A stretch of 64,000 nt of DNA from contig NBIV01000001.1 in the NCBI GenBank assembly GCA_003194525.1, positions 496,001-560,000 on the forward strand, in the 5' to 3' direction. Position numbers and translations under genes: made by a program. Positions 32,531 to 43,248 of this stretch are shown here, piece after piece (within the stretch, counting starts at the first letter, position 1; each line of letters begins with the position of its first letter). Origin of the DNA: Gracilariopsis chorda. Its lineage: Eukaryota; Rhodophyta; Florideophyceae; Gracilariales; Gracilariaceae. The notes below the pieces were generated by a model. The model was not told where the DNA came from. It was given only the letters and a program-made list of their open reading frames with translations, and did not search any database.

Positions 32531-34683
32531 AGAAAAAGAACTGAAAAACCTCGACTATGATTCAAACATTTACACCTATTTGAATTGCTGCATCAGTTTT
32601 AGATAAAAAAGTTTGATCGTTCAAAATGACACCACTCAAGTTATATTGAGGTCACGAGAACAATACTTGGTAACCACTAAACGAACGTCAATGATGGTCA
32701 ACACGAGACAAAACTAAAAACCGACAATTTAATTTTCAGCCAAAATGCGGAATAGAAATCCAATAACCTCTCGCAGAGAAGTCTTTCGTAGCCATGCGGG
32801 AGCTCTTCGAATGAACTGAGATGAAGAAAGGTTCTAAATCGGATCTGTTCGTCGTTGCAGACATTCTATATGGTTCCGCTCCTCTTGCAAGGCTCTCCCC
32901 TTCGCACGTTCATGACGCAACTCGTCGTCCTACCTCTCTTAGCGTCCAGCTTCCGCACCATGCACTCGCAAACCACTCTAATGCTCCACCATTTCATGCT
33001 CAGGCTTTCGTTCTCTTGGATCGTCCAAAACTCTATTAGATATTAATAATGCTCCGATGCTTGTATTCAATGTCCCGTTCAGCAAAACCTCCCCATCTGT
33101 CCATCAAAATATTGCGTAACTCCGCACACTTCTCTACCAGTTCAAGGTACCTTTTCTATGCAAGTACATGCGAGAAATAGTATTCATTGTTCATGATATC
33201 AGTGCTCTTGATCAATCTATGGGTGCTTGTTTTTTGGTAAGGGTCTCAAACTCCACATGCCGCGAGTCCCTTCATAATGTTACTTTAACTAACTGCTTCT
33301 GTGTACACACGCGTCAATATCTCACAAAGGGTGTATATGTCATTCCATGGTTCACCTCTGTCGTTTCAAACTAGTTCATTGAGGTTGTCACGGAAATGGA
33401 TCTTGAACAAAGAGAATACAGAGTTGTCCAAAACCTGCGTACGATGCGATATTTGTGCTGGTAAGCCAATTAAGATTAATCTGCTCTCTCAAAAGAGTTC
33501 CAACGCTCTAAATCAGCAATGTGCTTCGTACCCATTCATTTTGGGCAGACTAGAGTTGTATGTTGTATGCACATATTTTGTTTCTTCCACAAAATGTCGC
33601 TCCATTTGAAAAAGAATTTTTGCATCTCTTCCAGCAGTATCACGGTATAAAAGTCGAGCACTAAACGGTATGAATGTTGCTGTTGTTTCCAGCGTCCGAC
33701 CTTATCTAAATGTTTATTAGAGGCAAGATCCAAGCGTGAAGACCAAACAAGAACCTAAAAACAAGTAGACAGACTTACTGTTCTATCGCACAACCGTTTT
33801 CGTGCTATATAACTTCTTAAAGCATGCCATGCCATCCGCACAACAGCCCCAGAAACTCAAGTATCCAACGGCACTGTCCAAAGCCTTAAAAAGTGCATTG
33901 TTGCAAACAACCACAATGAGCAGTCTCGTTTGGCAAGCAAAACAATTTGCGCTGGTAAACCGCGTGTAATTAAGCCAGAATAAGCCAATCTTATCAATAT
34001 GAGACTGAATTTGGCAGTGAAGCGAGGTTTTGCTATAGGAAACCCTGAGCTTAAACATGTTCTATCATGGGTGGCTGACGAAGCTGGGAAAGGCTAGGAA
34101 AACGTTGTTCCAAGTGGTGAAGTTATCCGCACTGTCTGTGCGCAAAAAAGGCACATCTCGTACAAACGCATAGTGAACAAAGTTTGCAAAACATGCAGCT
34201 GAATACTACAAGAATATTGACACATTCTTCATTGCACTGAATTAAGTTCAATTCAAGCACCCGGGAATTCTTTTGGATGCACATCAAGTGGGAAATCTGG
34301 ACGAAAAGGCAGTTGATTGCACGCTGGGTATGTGGATGAAAGGATTAACTTCAAGCGACACTTGAAATGGTGGACACAGAGGTGTCAAGTCAAAGTATGG
34401 TGTACGTTTGAATACAAACGGCTACACGAAAAGTATTTCTCTGTTTAGATTACCGTTGCCTGTGTCAAATTTAGCTTTTGAGAAGGTTATGAGGCGTTTG
34501 ATTGGGAGATTCTCATCTTTGCCACTTTTTCTATTGGCTTGTGCCAAATGCTCGTACTTTTAATTGTCAAAATGTCCCAGTCTTACCCAAGCTGATGATA
34601 AACAAGAACTATCCTTCCAGATTAGGGTAATTTAGAACACTGTTCATGATTGGTCACACATTTGCGATTGACACCTACCTGTT
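32531..34683. other. Stretch with no recognised feature
   Basis: About 2.1 kb of rather AT-rich sequence. Frames up to 102 codons are present but none has a motif I can name. Possibly decayed mobile DNA, given both flanks. Confidence 0.4.
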
Positions 34684-35055
34684 TCAACGAAAATTTTCCT
34701 GAGAAGGTCCAGAACGCTCCCTACAACCACCCAAAGGAGTCTCAGACGCCAACACGTCAAGTTGTAAGAGAAAAGTCGCTCTTCTGCTCTTGGTCGTTAC
34801 GCCTTTGTAATCCGAAGTTGCGGGATAGTGTGGAACACTTTCATTCCTAGCCACCAACACAAATGCCGAAAATCCCTGGGTATCAAGGCAAGTTTGATTG
34901 CCAACGGAGTTGGTGAAAACCCGTTCGTGCGAGTCAATTAGATGTGAATGAACTTTGTGCATCTCCAAGAATGCCTTCGCCGCTTCCCCAGCATAGTTTT
35001 CCTTGTAATGTTCATCCTCGTTTATCGCTTTCATGTCGTCCTTCGGGAATCGCAT
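34684..35055 (-). other. Open frame of uncertain status
   Basis: 123 codons with fairly protein-like composition (KAFLEMHKVHSHLIDSHE, later SAFVLVARNESVPHYP). It follows the DDE transposase relic on the same strand and could be its downstream part or a separate relic. No family recognised. Confidence 0.2.
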
Positions 35056-35059
35056 ACTT

Positions 35060-36687
35060 TAGTTTAATTTCTTCTTGGAATGGGCACAATCTTGGCCCTT
35101 GCGATGGTCCTCTTCTTGATTATCATGCGAGCTCTTGAACTCTTTCTCCGTCGCTTTTGACCCCGCAACCAACAGGCATTGAAAATGCCTCCTGTTGTGC
35201 TATCTTTCTTCGAAGAGTACCCGGATTTTGACCAGAGTGGTTCTCGCTTGGTATGATGCTTGAGGAGTGAAGCTTTATTTTTCTGTTCAAGCTTTGCGTC
35301 AGTTTCTTTTTAACGCTTCTCTCGTTCCAGTTCCGCTTTTCTTCGTTTCTCTACACGTTCCATAGCGAGTCTTTGTGTCCTCTAAGCCAGATCCTTCTGC
35401 TCTTAAACTTTGTTTAACCTGGCCATGATTTCATCTTTATGTGTCAGGTATGCCGTTAGAGCTCAAGTCGATGAGTCAAATGAAGATCGATCTTCGATCT
35501 TGTACTTCAATAAGCACTTTTTGGTGCGTTTGCACTCCTTAAATATGCCTTGTGCTCTGTCCGCCTCCTTGACGTGAGTGGTCACAGACTTCCAAGTTTG
35601 ACCAGATGGCATATTTTATGGCAGTAGGGCCTAAGATTCTTTGACGTGAATAGAACTTGTTCGCACCTCCACTCTCTCACTCCTTGCCGTCTTTGTAGCT
35701 TTTTGGTCGTCATGTTTCTTCTGTACCCACTCCAGAAACCTGAAGTCCATTGGAACCAAGCCGAAATCGACAAATGCTCTTCGTATCTCAGGTTCGGACA
35801 ACCCCCTGTACCCTGTAATGGACAATTTCATTCGCATATCTATATCAGAAAAGTCAAGAATCGAAAATTTGTTCTGGTAATCATGGGTGTGCCTAGTAGT
35901 CGTTTAAAGAATATGATTGATGAAATTGTCACAAGCCTGCCAAAAGTGTGAGGTATTTGCAGGAATTTGAAACTCTTCAATGTCAAAGATGTTATCATTT
36001 TCTTACCATGCAAACCCATTGCGCGACTTGTGTACATCAAACCACAGGAGTAACATATGGTTTGTTTTCCGCTTCTGATTTGCGTGTAGAATAATATAAC
36101 TCATGACGTACCTTATCGTTTCCATTGTTACGGAACCGTTTTTTGTACCCCAAACATATGCTGTTTCAGAGAATCAGTCAAAAAATGTTAGCCCGTGTGG
36201 TGCTCCGCTGAAATCTTTGAAAAATTTTCAAAGGCAGTGCGTCGTACCAACGCATCATGTTTTTCTTGCCTTCAAAGATAAGAAACGGTGGAAGCTTTGT
36301 TACGGAGGCAAACGCTACTATGAAGGCCTTAAAGGGATTTCCAGGTTTTTTGAAGGACTTATTGTTACGTTCGCAGTGTGTAGAGAATAAAAACATGAAT
36401 TTCCTTTCTTTCTATACAGTCCAGCTACTCTCGTTTCATCCATGTTTCAGATTCAGTCCGGATCTTCAGTTATTCCTGAATTGCTTTTTTGCACTCTTGG
36501 AGGGCTCAAATGAGGCCTTTTACATTCTGCGGATGCTCCATTGCAATGTTTATGGCATCCTCATTTTCAAATTTTCGTAGGGTTATGTCACAGTGTCTTA
36601 AACGAATTGAATGTATCCAATCATCCGCCGGGTATTTGTTTTGGAAATTCTTTTTGTTCTTTTCTTTCATTCTTCCTTGCAATTGTT
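35060..36687 (-). mobile_element. pogo/CENP-B-like DDE transposase relic (DNA transposon)
   Basis: Read on the minus strand from 36687. First comes a CENP-B-type helix-turn-helix piece (NKYPADDWIHSIRLRH, about 36580-36630). Then NMDETRVAGLYRKK (about 36400-36440), FIVAFASVTKLPPFLIFEG (36260-36325), WFDVHKSRNG (about 36020-36045) carrying the second Asp, and IPANTSHFWQACD (about 35925-35965). The tail MRMKLSITGYRGLSEPEIRRAF (35780-35837) and a Lys/Glu/Arg-rich segment near 35330-35400 follow. The blocks lie in different frames with several stops, for example one after HPQNVKGLI near 36506, so it is dead. The first half of the DNA-binding region is missing where the next element begins at 36688. 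Terminal inverted repeats were not found. Confidence 0.65.
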
Positions 36688-36889
36688 TTCGTCATGTGTA
36701 GACTGGAGGTTTATGCTGATGAAACAATAATATATGAATAGCAAGGCCGGCCACATATTGAGCGTGGCGTATGCGCCGCGTATGGATTGGCTTCGTGATC
36801 CGATTGGGATCCGCATTGGCGCCGCCGCCGGTCCACAAAAGGGAAGAGCGAAGGCGACACCACCGTCGACAGTATGCCTCTCTCTTTGC
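36688..36889 (+). repeat. Left 202-bp direct repeat of the tyrosine-recombinase element
   Basis: Starts TTCGTCATGTGTAGAC and ends TCTCTCTTTGC, the same span as 40735-40936 without gaps. Confidence 0.8.
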
Positions 36890-37456
36890 AAAAAGAGAGT
36901 CCCCAGAACTATCTGGCGGTAGGCACTTTTCTACTGTGCGGTCAAACGAATCCGACCAAGCGCAAGTTGCGCAATGTCTACCATGTATCTATCTAACAGT
37001 TCCACTATGGCGGATGAGCTCCTCTCCAACGCTAAACTGGTCGCAAAGGGGAAGTCTATATCCGAAGCTGGAATCGAGGTGAAGTGGGTGCAAACGTATG
37101 CCAAGATAGCCCGCCGTTGTCGGGACGACAAGGACTTCTGCCTAATCCGCTACCCATAAGAGCAAGGCCCCAGCGTTGGTGCTTTCACGGGCGGCTCCTT
37201 CGAGCATCGTGAGTGGCCCATAGGCAAGGGGATGGAGGCACATAAGAGCATGTGAGCTGTGTTCGAATATGAAGCCAACTACACCAATGCTTCTGGCTAC
37301 TGGATGGCGCTTCACCAGGCAGCCATTTCTCTACGACAGAAAGCGCAGGAGCAGAAGAGCTACGATCAGGCCGAAGTCTTTGATGTTTGGGCCATTGTGG
37401 CTGTTCGCTATGGACTTTGATTTACTGGGCTACGCGTTGAGTTCTACAAACTGGTT

Positions 37457-39220
37457 GTGCGAGATCCAACGTATGCAAAGCTTTTCATGCCAAGTCTTGA
37501 GCAGCGTAATGACATACCTGCTGCTGATGACCTCGTCGAGCCATTGGAGAATCTCGATGTTCACCTCTCCACCCAACGTATGAAAGCGGTCGCCACCCCT
37601 AATGCCAGTAACGCAACGAAGCGAGCTGGAGGCAGAGGCGCCGCGGGCGGCAATAAGCCGCCATCGGGAACGGGCGCCCTCTTTTGCGTGGGCCACAAGC
37701 CCACATCGAAGAATGGCATCAGTTGGGTTGCTCGGGCGATCCAGTTTGGAATTTTCGAGAGGCCTTCAGTCCCGTTCAAGCCAGGATGGGGCACGGAGCT
37801 TTCGGATATTCCACAGTCTGCAGAAGATCGGGCGTTAGCTTCTGCAGATCTCGAGGAGGGGTGTCGGTCCGTAATCTATCACGAGATATCACAAGCCCAC
37901 GCCGCGAGAGCGGAGCGGGAAGGAGCAGTTATCTCCTCGGCCTTCACTGTGTGGCAATACAGTGGGGAGGGAATGAAGGGACGCTTCGTCGTCAATCTCT
38001 CCAGGCAATCCAAGCACTGGCCCAAAGGGTCGTTTCGCATGGAGGCAATTGCCGAATTCGCTATGGAGATAAAGAAGGGCGACCACTTCCTGTCGATGGA
38101 CTTGTACAAGCGCTATTGACATTTCAGGCTCGCACCGGCCATGCGCAATTGGTTCATCTTCCGTTACGCGGGTCGCTACTACCAGTGTGTCGCTTTGCCC
38201 TTTGGTTGGGGTCGTTCACCGCTCTGGTTTACGCCGCTCATGGCAGTGTTTGTGACGGCACTGCGTCGCAAGGGTTATCGGGTCCTCTCATATCTCGACG
38301 ACTCCCTTTTGGCGCTGCCAGTCGCTGGGGTGGTGTCTTCACCACATCATTGCCTACTGGCATCCCAATTCGTGGAAGATCCTTTAGACAGGCTGGGCTT
38401 ACGTCGTCATCCCACCAAAGGCAATTGGCTAGGCACCACGGAGATAGAGCATCTGGGGGTGCGTGTAGACAGCGCAGCAATGAAGTTCTTTTTAGGCCCG
38501 CGGAAGCTGATGGAGGTACGGGGGCTTGCCAAGCAGCTGTTGAAGCAGGTTCGATTCAGAAAGCGCTGGGTGCAGCGCAATTCTGTAGCCCAGTTCTGTG
38601 GAGTGTGCGTCTCACTTTCTTTGGCCATACCGTGGGCGCGTTTTTACACCCGATCTCTATACTGGGACGTGTCGTCTCGCCAGCCTCTGGATTCCCGGGG
38701 AAGGGTACGTTTGAGCCACCAAAGCATAGTGGATTTGCGAAGGTGGCGCGAGTTGAGCAAGACGGAGTTGGCAGGACCCCTCATGACCCCGCCACGGCCG
38801 ACGGCTTCAATGTACACAGATGCTGCCGACGTCGGCTATGGTGGCACTTTGAATGTGGAAGACCTCAGTGCAGGGGTCCCAGGAAAGTGGAAAGCACAAG
38901 GGATATGGAGCTGGAAAGACCGGGCCGAGTCGATATCTTATCGGGAGCTAAAGGCCATCCGCATGCTTCTGACCGGATCGCTGCGCGAACAGCTGCTCCA
39001 TCAGCACCATCGGGACTTGCTTTTGCATGTCGACAACCAGGCAGTAGTGCAAGTAGCCAATGCCTTGGTTTCGGCTAGCCGACCCATGATGAGGGAGCTG
39101 CATCGTCTAAAATCCATCCTCGAAAGGCACGGAATTCAGATTCGTTCGGCATAGATTCCGTCTATGGCCAACAAGTTCGCTGATGCGCTGTCCCGACGCT
39201 TCTCCCGCGGCGACTTGCAG
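37457..39220 (+). pseudogene. Reverse transcriptase and RNase H of the tyrosine-recombinase element (fossil)
   Basis: A frame at 37457-38119 leads into reverse transcriptase (GRFVVNLSRQSKHWPKGSF, FLSMDLYKRY). At 38141-39154 follow YYQCVALPFGWGRSPLWFTP and the active-site block VLSYLDDSLLAL, then RNase H marks: MYTDAADVGYGGTL, SISYRELKAIRMLL, LLHVDNQAVV, with ADALSR just after. The 5' part upstream of 37457 is gag-like but not recognisable. Confidence 0.8.
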
Positions 39221-39374
39221 ATATGGAGGCAGCTTCGGCGTTCCGTCGTGGGTGGGATGAAGGCTCCGAGGGACGCTTTCCCTTACCGACCAGTAGGAGA
39301 GCACCCAATATTCGCCCGCCGGCAAGCATTCCACGAGTTGTCGAGCATATGGAGCCGCGACGCGTCCGGCTCTT

Positions 39375-40595
39375 GTGACCGGCAGTGGACTTGATACCGG
39401 CGACGCTCCACAAGCTCCAGGAGACGCGCGCGCCAGCGTTAATATTGATCCCGAAGTGGCTGCGCCAGGGCTGGTACGACAAGGCGTTACAGATGGCATT
39501 GCAAGTGGAGGAACTGGACGCGGCGCCGGAGGAGATATGAGTGGGGCACCGGCACATCAACCCGAACTGGAAGCTCCTGTTGGCGGAGGTGACCCTCGAA
39601 TAGGAGCGCGCGCTGCTGGGCGCATGGCACTCGCCGATGCAGCGCTGGAACGGATTGGAGCGTTGCGACCAACTCCAGGCCTTCTCCGATCGTCACAACT
39701 TCTTGCTGACTTAGCGTGGAGCACGCGCACGGTACAGAGCAGAAATTCACAATGGAAGACTTGGGTTGAGTTCTGCTCGGCAGAAAACCGTACGTTGCTC
39801 CCCGCTACCGAGGCGCATTTTGTGGCCTTCATCAGATGGCTGGCAAGTGAGAGAGGAGCAGGGCGCCGTCAAGTTGGCAGCTCGTCTCTCCCGCAGTATT
39901 TAAGGGCAGTACGGCAGATGCAAGTGCTTCTCACTGGAGTTCCTGTGCCATCTTATCCTTTCGTGGCTCACGTCACGCGTGCGTATGCGCGGTGGGAAGA
40001 GAAGAAATATCCACAGAAAGAAGTGCGCGTCGCAGTGGTGGCCTCGGTTATACAAGCCATTTGGGGAGTTGGGATGCAGACGGGCGACCCTAGCCGACTG
40101 CGTGATGTTGCCATGGTTTTGTTCGCGTATTGCTTCAACGGCTTGCGTGAAAGTTCCGTGTTAACTTTGCGCACAGATCAAGTTGACTTGCAGGTGGACG
40201 AAATGGTGGCCCGGCTTTCCTTTTTGAAGCGTCAGATGGCGAGCCATGTGCCACTTGTGCGGTATCATTGCGCAGTAGAGGCGCACCCGTCACCCGTGAA
40301 CCTGTAGTTGCGCTGGGAGCATGCGCGCGGACGCCATGGATGCTTTTTCGGGCTGCATGGGGAGCGTGATCGTTTGCCGGAGCACACACTGACGGTGGCT
40401 TTGCAGCGGTGCTTGCAAGCCGTCGGTGTGGTGGCGCCCGCAGGGGGGAAGTACACGTCGCATTCGCTCCGCGTTGGCGCACACACGGAACAGGTGTTGT
40501 TAGGGATACCGCTGGAGGTTCGTTTGGCACGTTTCGGTTGGGGCCCGCGAAGCTCTGAAATGGCCGCAACGTACTTTGATCGCACTGTACTATAG
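39375..40595 (+). pseudogene. Tyrosine recombinase of the retroelement (fossil)
   Basis: N-terminal SAM-like part: LADLAWSTRTVQSRNSQWKT, FVAFIRWLASERG. Catalytic core: first Arg in FNGLRESSVLTLR; His-x-x-Arg in TSHSLRVGAHTEQ; probable nucleophile Tyr in EMAATYFDRTV. Such an enzyme would join a circular DNA copy to the target, leaving no target duplication; that is family knowledge. Confidence 0.8.
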
Positions 40596-40734
40596 TCCAC
40601 GGCGTCATTTTGGTTGTTCGGGATGCTGTTCGCAGTTCGGCAGGCCGTGGCCCCCGCGACTGTGTAACGCGGCCGTCACGCGCGAGGCGCTTGCTCCGGA
40701 TCGGAGCACCGGGGGTGCGTTCGTTGTTGGAAGT

Positions 40735-40936
40735 TTCGTCATGTGTAGACCGGAGGCTTATGCTGATGAAACAATGATATATGAATAGCAAGGCTGGCCA
40801 CGTACTGAGCGTGGCGTGTGCGCTTCGTACGGATTGGCTTCGTGATCCAATTGGGATCCGCATTGGCACCGCCGCCGGTCCACAAAAGGGAAGAGAGAAG
40901 GCAACACCACCGTCGAAGGTATGTCTCTCTCTTTGC
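40735..40936 (+). repeat. Right 202-bp direct repeat of the tyrosine-recombinase element
   Basis: Partner of 36688-36889. The match stops at TCTCTCTTTGC; beyond it the flanks differ. Confidence 0.8.
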
Positions 40937-41634
40937 CACACCCACCCACCCTTTCGAAACTCGGAACATGCCTTCTCTTTGGATGGGGGGAAACAAAAAT
41001 GAGTATCATTCTACGCGCGGCATTTAGATTTTCTTAGGGGGGAGCTCCCCCGAAATGGGGGAGCCCTCTTTTTGCGCCCGGAGCCGCTCAGGTACCTTTA
41101 CTGACCCCCACCTAAGCGTGCAAGCCGGCTTGCCCACTCAGCCACGGGTGACCTCACAGTGGGAAGGTGATTACGCGTGGGTCTCGAGGGGTATTTATAC
41201 CCGACCCGCCCGGGCGCGAGTTCGAAGCCCGCCGTTAAAACATAGAGGCCGACCCAGATAGATTTAACGTTAGCTTATTTCTGTGTTGCAGGAATACATC
41301 TTTCAAATGACCGATGGTGAATAAAAGAAAATTGTTTCAACGTTTAAGTGATTGCAACAAAAACTTTAGAAACAACGAATCTGTCTACAATGAGCTGCTA
41401 TCCGAGCTCAATGAGAACAGTTATACGTCCAACGCGGACTGTGTGCATGCTATCTCTATATTTGTTTGTGCTTTTTGTATTGCTTTGCTCAGTCTGTGTA
41501 CCGTTGTTACTGAAATTATAATGCAACAAGCAACATTTAATATAGTTTGTAACAGGTCGATTGCAATTTGAAGGTGTTCTGTTAGTTTTTCTCCATGTTT
41601 GTGGCGTTTTGTGATTGCAGAAAATTTGTGACAT
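40937..41634. other. Spacer between tyrosine-recombinase element and Copia promoter
   Basis: Holds a strong hairpin at 41044-41064 and an 85-codon frame at 41314-41571 with one hydrophobic stretch, probably chance. Part may be the outer LTR of the Copia element that follows; its start could not be fixed. Confidence 0.35.
41044..41064. other. Perfect 8-bp stem-loop
   Basis: GCTCCCCC, loop GAAAT, GGGGGAGC. It overlaps the palindrome GGGGGAGCTCCCCC next to it, so two alternative pairings are possible. Role unknown. Confidence 0.6.
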
Positions 41635-41734
41635 TGACGTACAACTTAGGACATAACGTACATAATAGTACATTGCTTTAGTATAAGTTGTACGTCATAG
41701 TAACCCAAAGGTCGCGTAGTTAACCTATATAAAG
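41635..41734 (+). promoter_or_regulatory. Copia promoter: inverted CRE-like sites plus TATA box
   Basis: TGACGTACAACTTA (41635-41648) and its exact reverse complement TAAGTTGTACGTCA (41684-41697) flank a 35-nt spacer. TGACGT is the known core of CREB/bZIP sites. TATATAAAG follows at 41726-41734, about 100 bp before the gag ATG at 41831. The layout suits an LTR promoter. Confidence 0.5.
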
Positions 41735-41830
41735 GCACACCAGTTCCCCCAGATAACCGTAAGGGGGGACAAGGCAGCTGTGCCACATTGTTGTTTGCTT
41801 GTGATAGACCCTTCCCTACACTGCGCAGTC

Positions 41831-42988
41831 ATGAACTTCGGTAATATATCCGAAGCACATCTCTCAGTTATGGGCCCAGGGGAGGAGCTCTCCCCAAGCA
41901 ACATATTACTACCCCCGAAAATCCGCCCTGAGACAGATAAACTCCTTTGGAGAGAAGCCGTCTTCGAATGGGCCGAACATCTATGCGCTGCAGCCAAAGG
42001 TGGTGATTCTAGAGCTAAAGGTGGAGCAGCCACCCTCGGTATGACTCTGTACCGCTCTATAGAGTTTGGAAGGAAGGAAATGGTCAAAAAGGCCGTCCGC
42101 ACGGGCGAAATCATATTGACGCCACAATCAGAAGATCAACACCTAACGCAGATTGAAGTGGTGAAAACGATAGTCAATCTTGTCGCCAAATATTCTACTG
42201 TTGACCGTTTACGCCGCATCGTGCGTCTGTATAAGGAAATCAATTCCTGTGTTCGATCAGAGGGGGAATCAATCTCCGACTTCGTTAATCGCTTTGCCGG
42301 CGCTGCATTGTCATACCTTAATCTGACAAATGCAGAACAGGAATCCGCGGACAGTCAGAACTTCGCAATTGTTCTGCTCCTAAATGCTCGGCTTACCTCA
42401 CAGACCTTCAGCAATATCATCAGCAATCTCGTTGCAAGTTCCCAGAATAGGACTTCTGAGACGGATTCCATAATCCCAATATCTACGAACAGAATTGCTA
42501 CGATACTCAAAGTCTTAGAATCGGATTCTTCGTCTACCGATCTTCAAGAAGAATCGAAGACGTCCATCTTTGCGCTCAAAGCAGCTCTAGACCAGAAAAC
42601 CAAATCCCACCAATCCGGGGGTGCGAAATCCTGGATAGGTCTGCAGGATGCCATCCTGGCACTAGAAGAAGCGGGACTCGAAGGAAAGGATTTAGAAGAC
42701 GAGTCCAAGCCTAATAAGCCGAACGACAGTCAATCCAGGTCTTTCATGAATACCAACCGCATGTTCAAGAAGAACAGGAAGCGCAACCGGGATACTGACG
42801 AATCAGGAAACGGTAAGCAATCGTCGAACGAAGATGCTGAGCGAAAAATGGTAGAGGCCAAAGCAGTCGACAATGGTACTGAATTGAATCAGATCACCAA
42901 ACGCGGACGCGATGACAAGCGCGAAGGCTACAAACCACGGCCTAGCGAGAAGCATCGTTGGAAAAGCTCGAAACCTTTTTTTCAATAA
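41831..42988 (+). CDS. Copia gag (fossil)
   Basis: A 385-codon frame from the ATG at 41831 (MNFGNISEAHL). Gag features: LWREAVFEWAEHLCAAA, SISDFVNRFAGAALSYL, LLLNARLTSQTFSNIISNL, and a Lys/Arg-rich C-terminus (MFKKNRKRNRDTDESG) that would bind nucleic acid. No zinc knuckle seen. Confidence 0.7.
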   Translation: MNFGNISEAHLSVMGPGEELSPSNILLPPKIRPETDKLLWREAVFEWAEHLCAAAKGGDSRAKGGAATLGMTLYRSIEFGRKEMVKKAVRTGEIILTPQSEDQHLTQIEVVKTIVNLVAKYSTVDRLRRIVRLYKEINSCVRSEGESISDFVNRFAGAALSYLNLTNAEQESADSQNFAIVLLLNARLTSQTFSNIISNLVASSQNRTSETDSIIPISTNRIATILKVLESDSSSTDLQEESKTSIFALKAALDQKTKSHQSGGAKSWIGLQDAILALEEAGLEGKDLEDESKPNKPNDSQSRSFMNTNRMFKKNRKRNRDTDESGNGKQSSNEDAERKMVEAKAVDNGTELNQITKRGRDDKREGYKPRPSEKHRWKSSKPFFQ

Positions 42989-43248
42989 GGGATTCGGAAG
43001 AGGATCCGAATCCCATACTCGACGAAGGGAGCCCTATATCTTCGGGAAGCATAAGAGCCGCCTTGAGACTGTGTGCTGCTATGGACATACAATTCCACCC
43101 AGATAGACCACAGTCCCGCTACCATAGAGGATGGGGGAACGAGTGCATCAAGCCCAATCCAGTTCTGTGTTAATGGTCCGTTTCGTTCCAGAACATTCAT
43201 AACCAACCAATAGAACTCACATTCGACTTATTTGACGACGAATCTCCG

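Larger units (their letters stand above)
36688..40936 (+). mobile_element. Tyrosine-recombinase retroelement (Ngaro/DIRS type), broken
   Basis: A 4.2-kb element between 202-bp direct repeats. The order is gag-like frame, reverse transcriptase with RNase H, then tyrosine recombinase in place of an integrase, which defines the DIRS/Ngaro group. Direct rather than inverted ends and no methylase favour Ngaro or PAT types. The split B repeats expected of Ngaro were not recognised. About three or four breaks. The end repeats differ at 17 of 202 positions by eye, about 8%, so it is old. Confidence 0.75.

Noticed and set aside
32531-34683. Hidden gene in the AT-rich stretch
   Set aside because: Several frames of 60-100 codons were read on both strands; none showed a motif or consistent protein-like run.
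41160-41250. tRNA gene or tRNA-derived SINE
   Set aside because: GAGTTCGAAGCCC resembles a B box, but the T stem has a mismatch and no A box, D arm or anticodon arm fits.
41314-41571. 85-codon frame with a hydrophobic stretch
   Set aside because: Lies in probable Copia outer sequence, has no family resemblance and could be chance.
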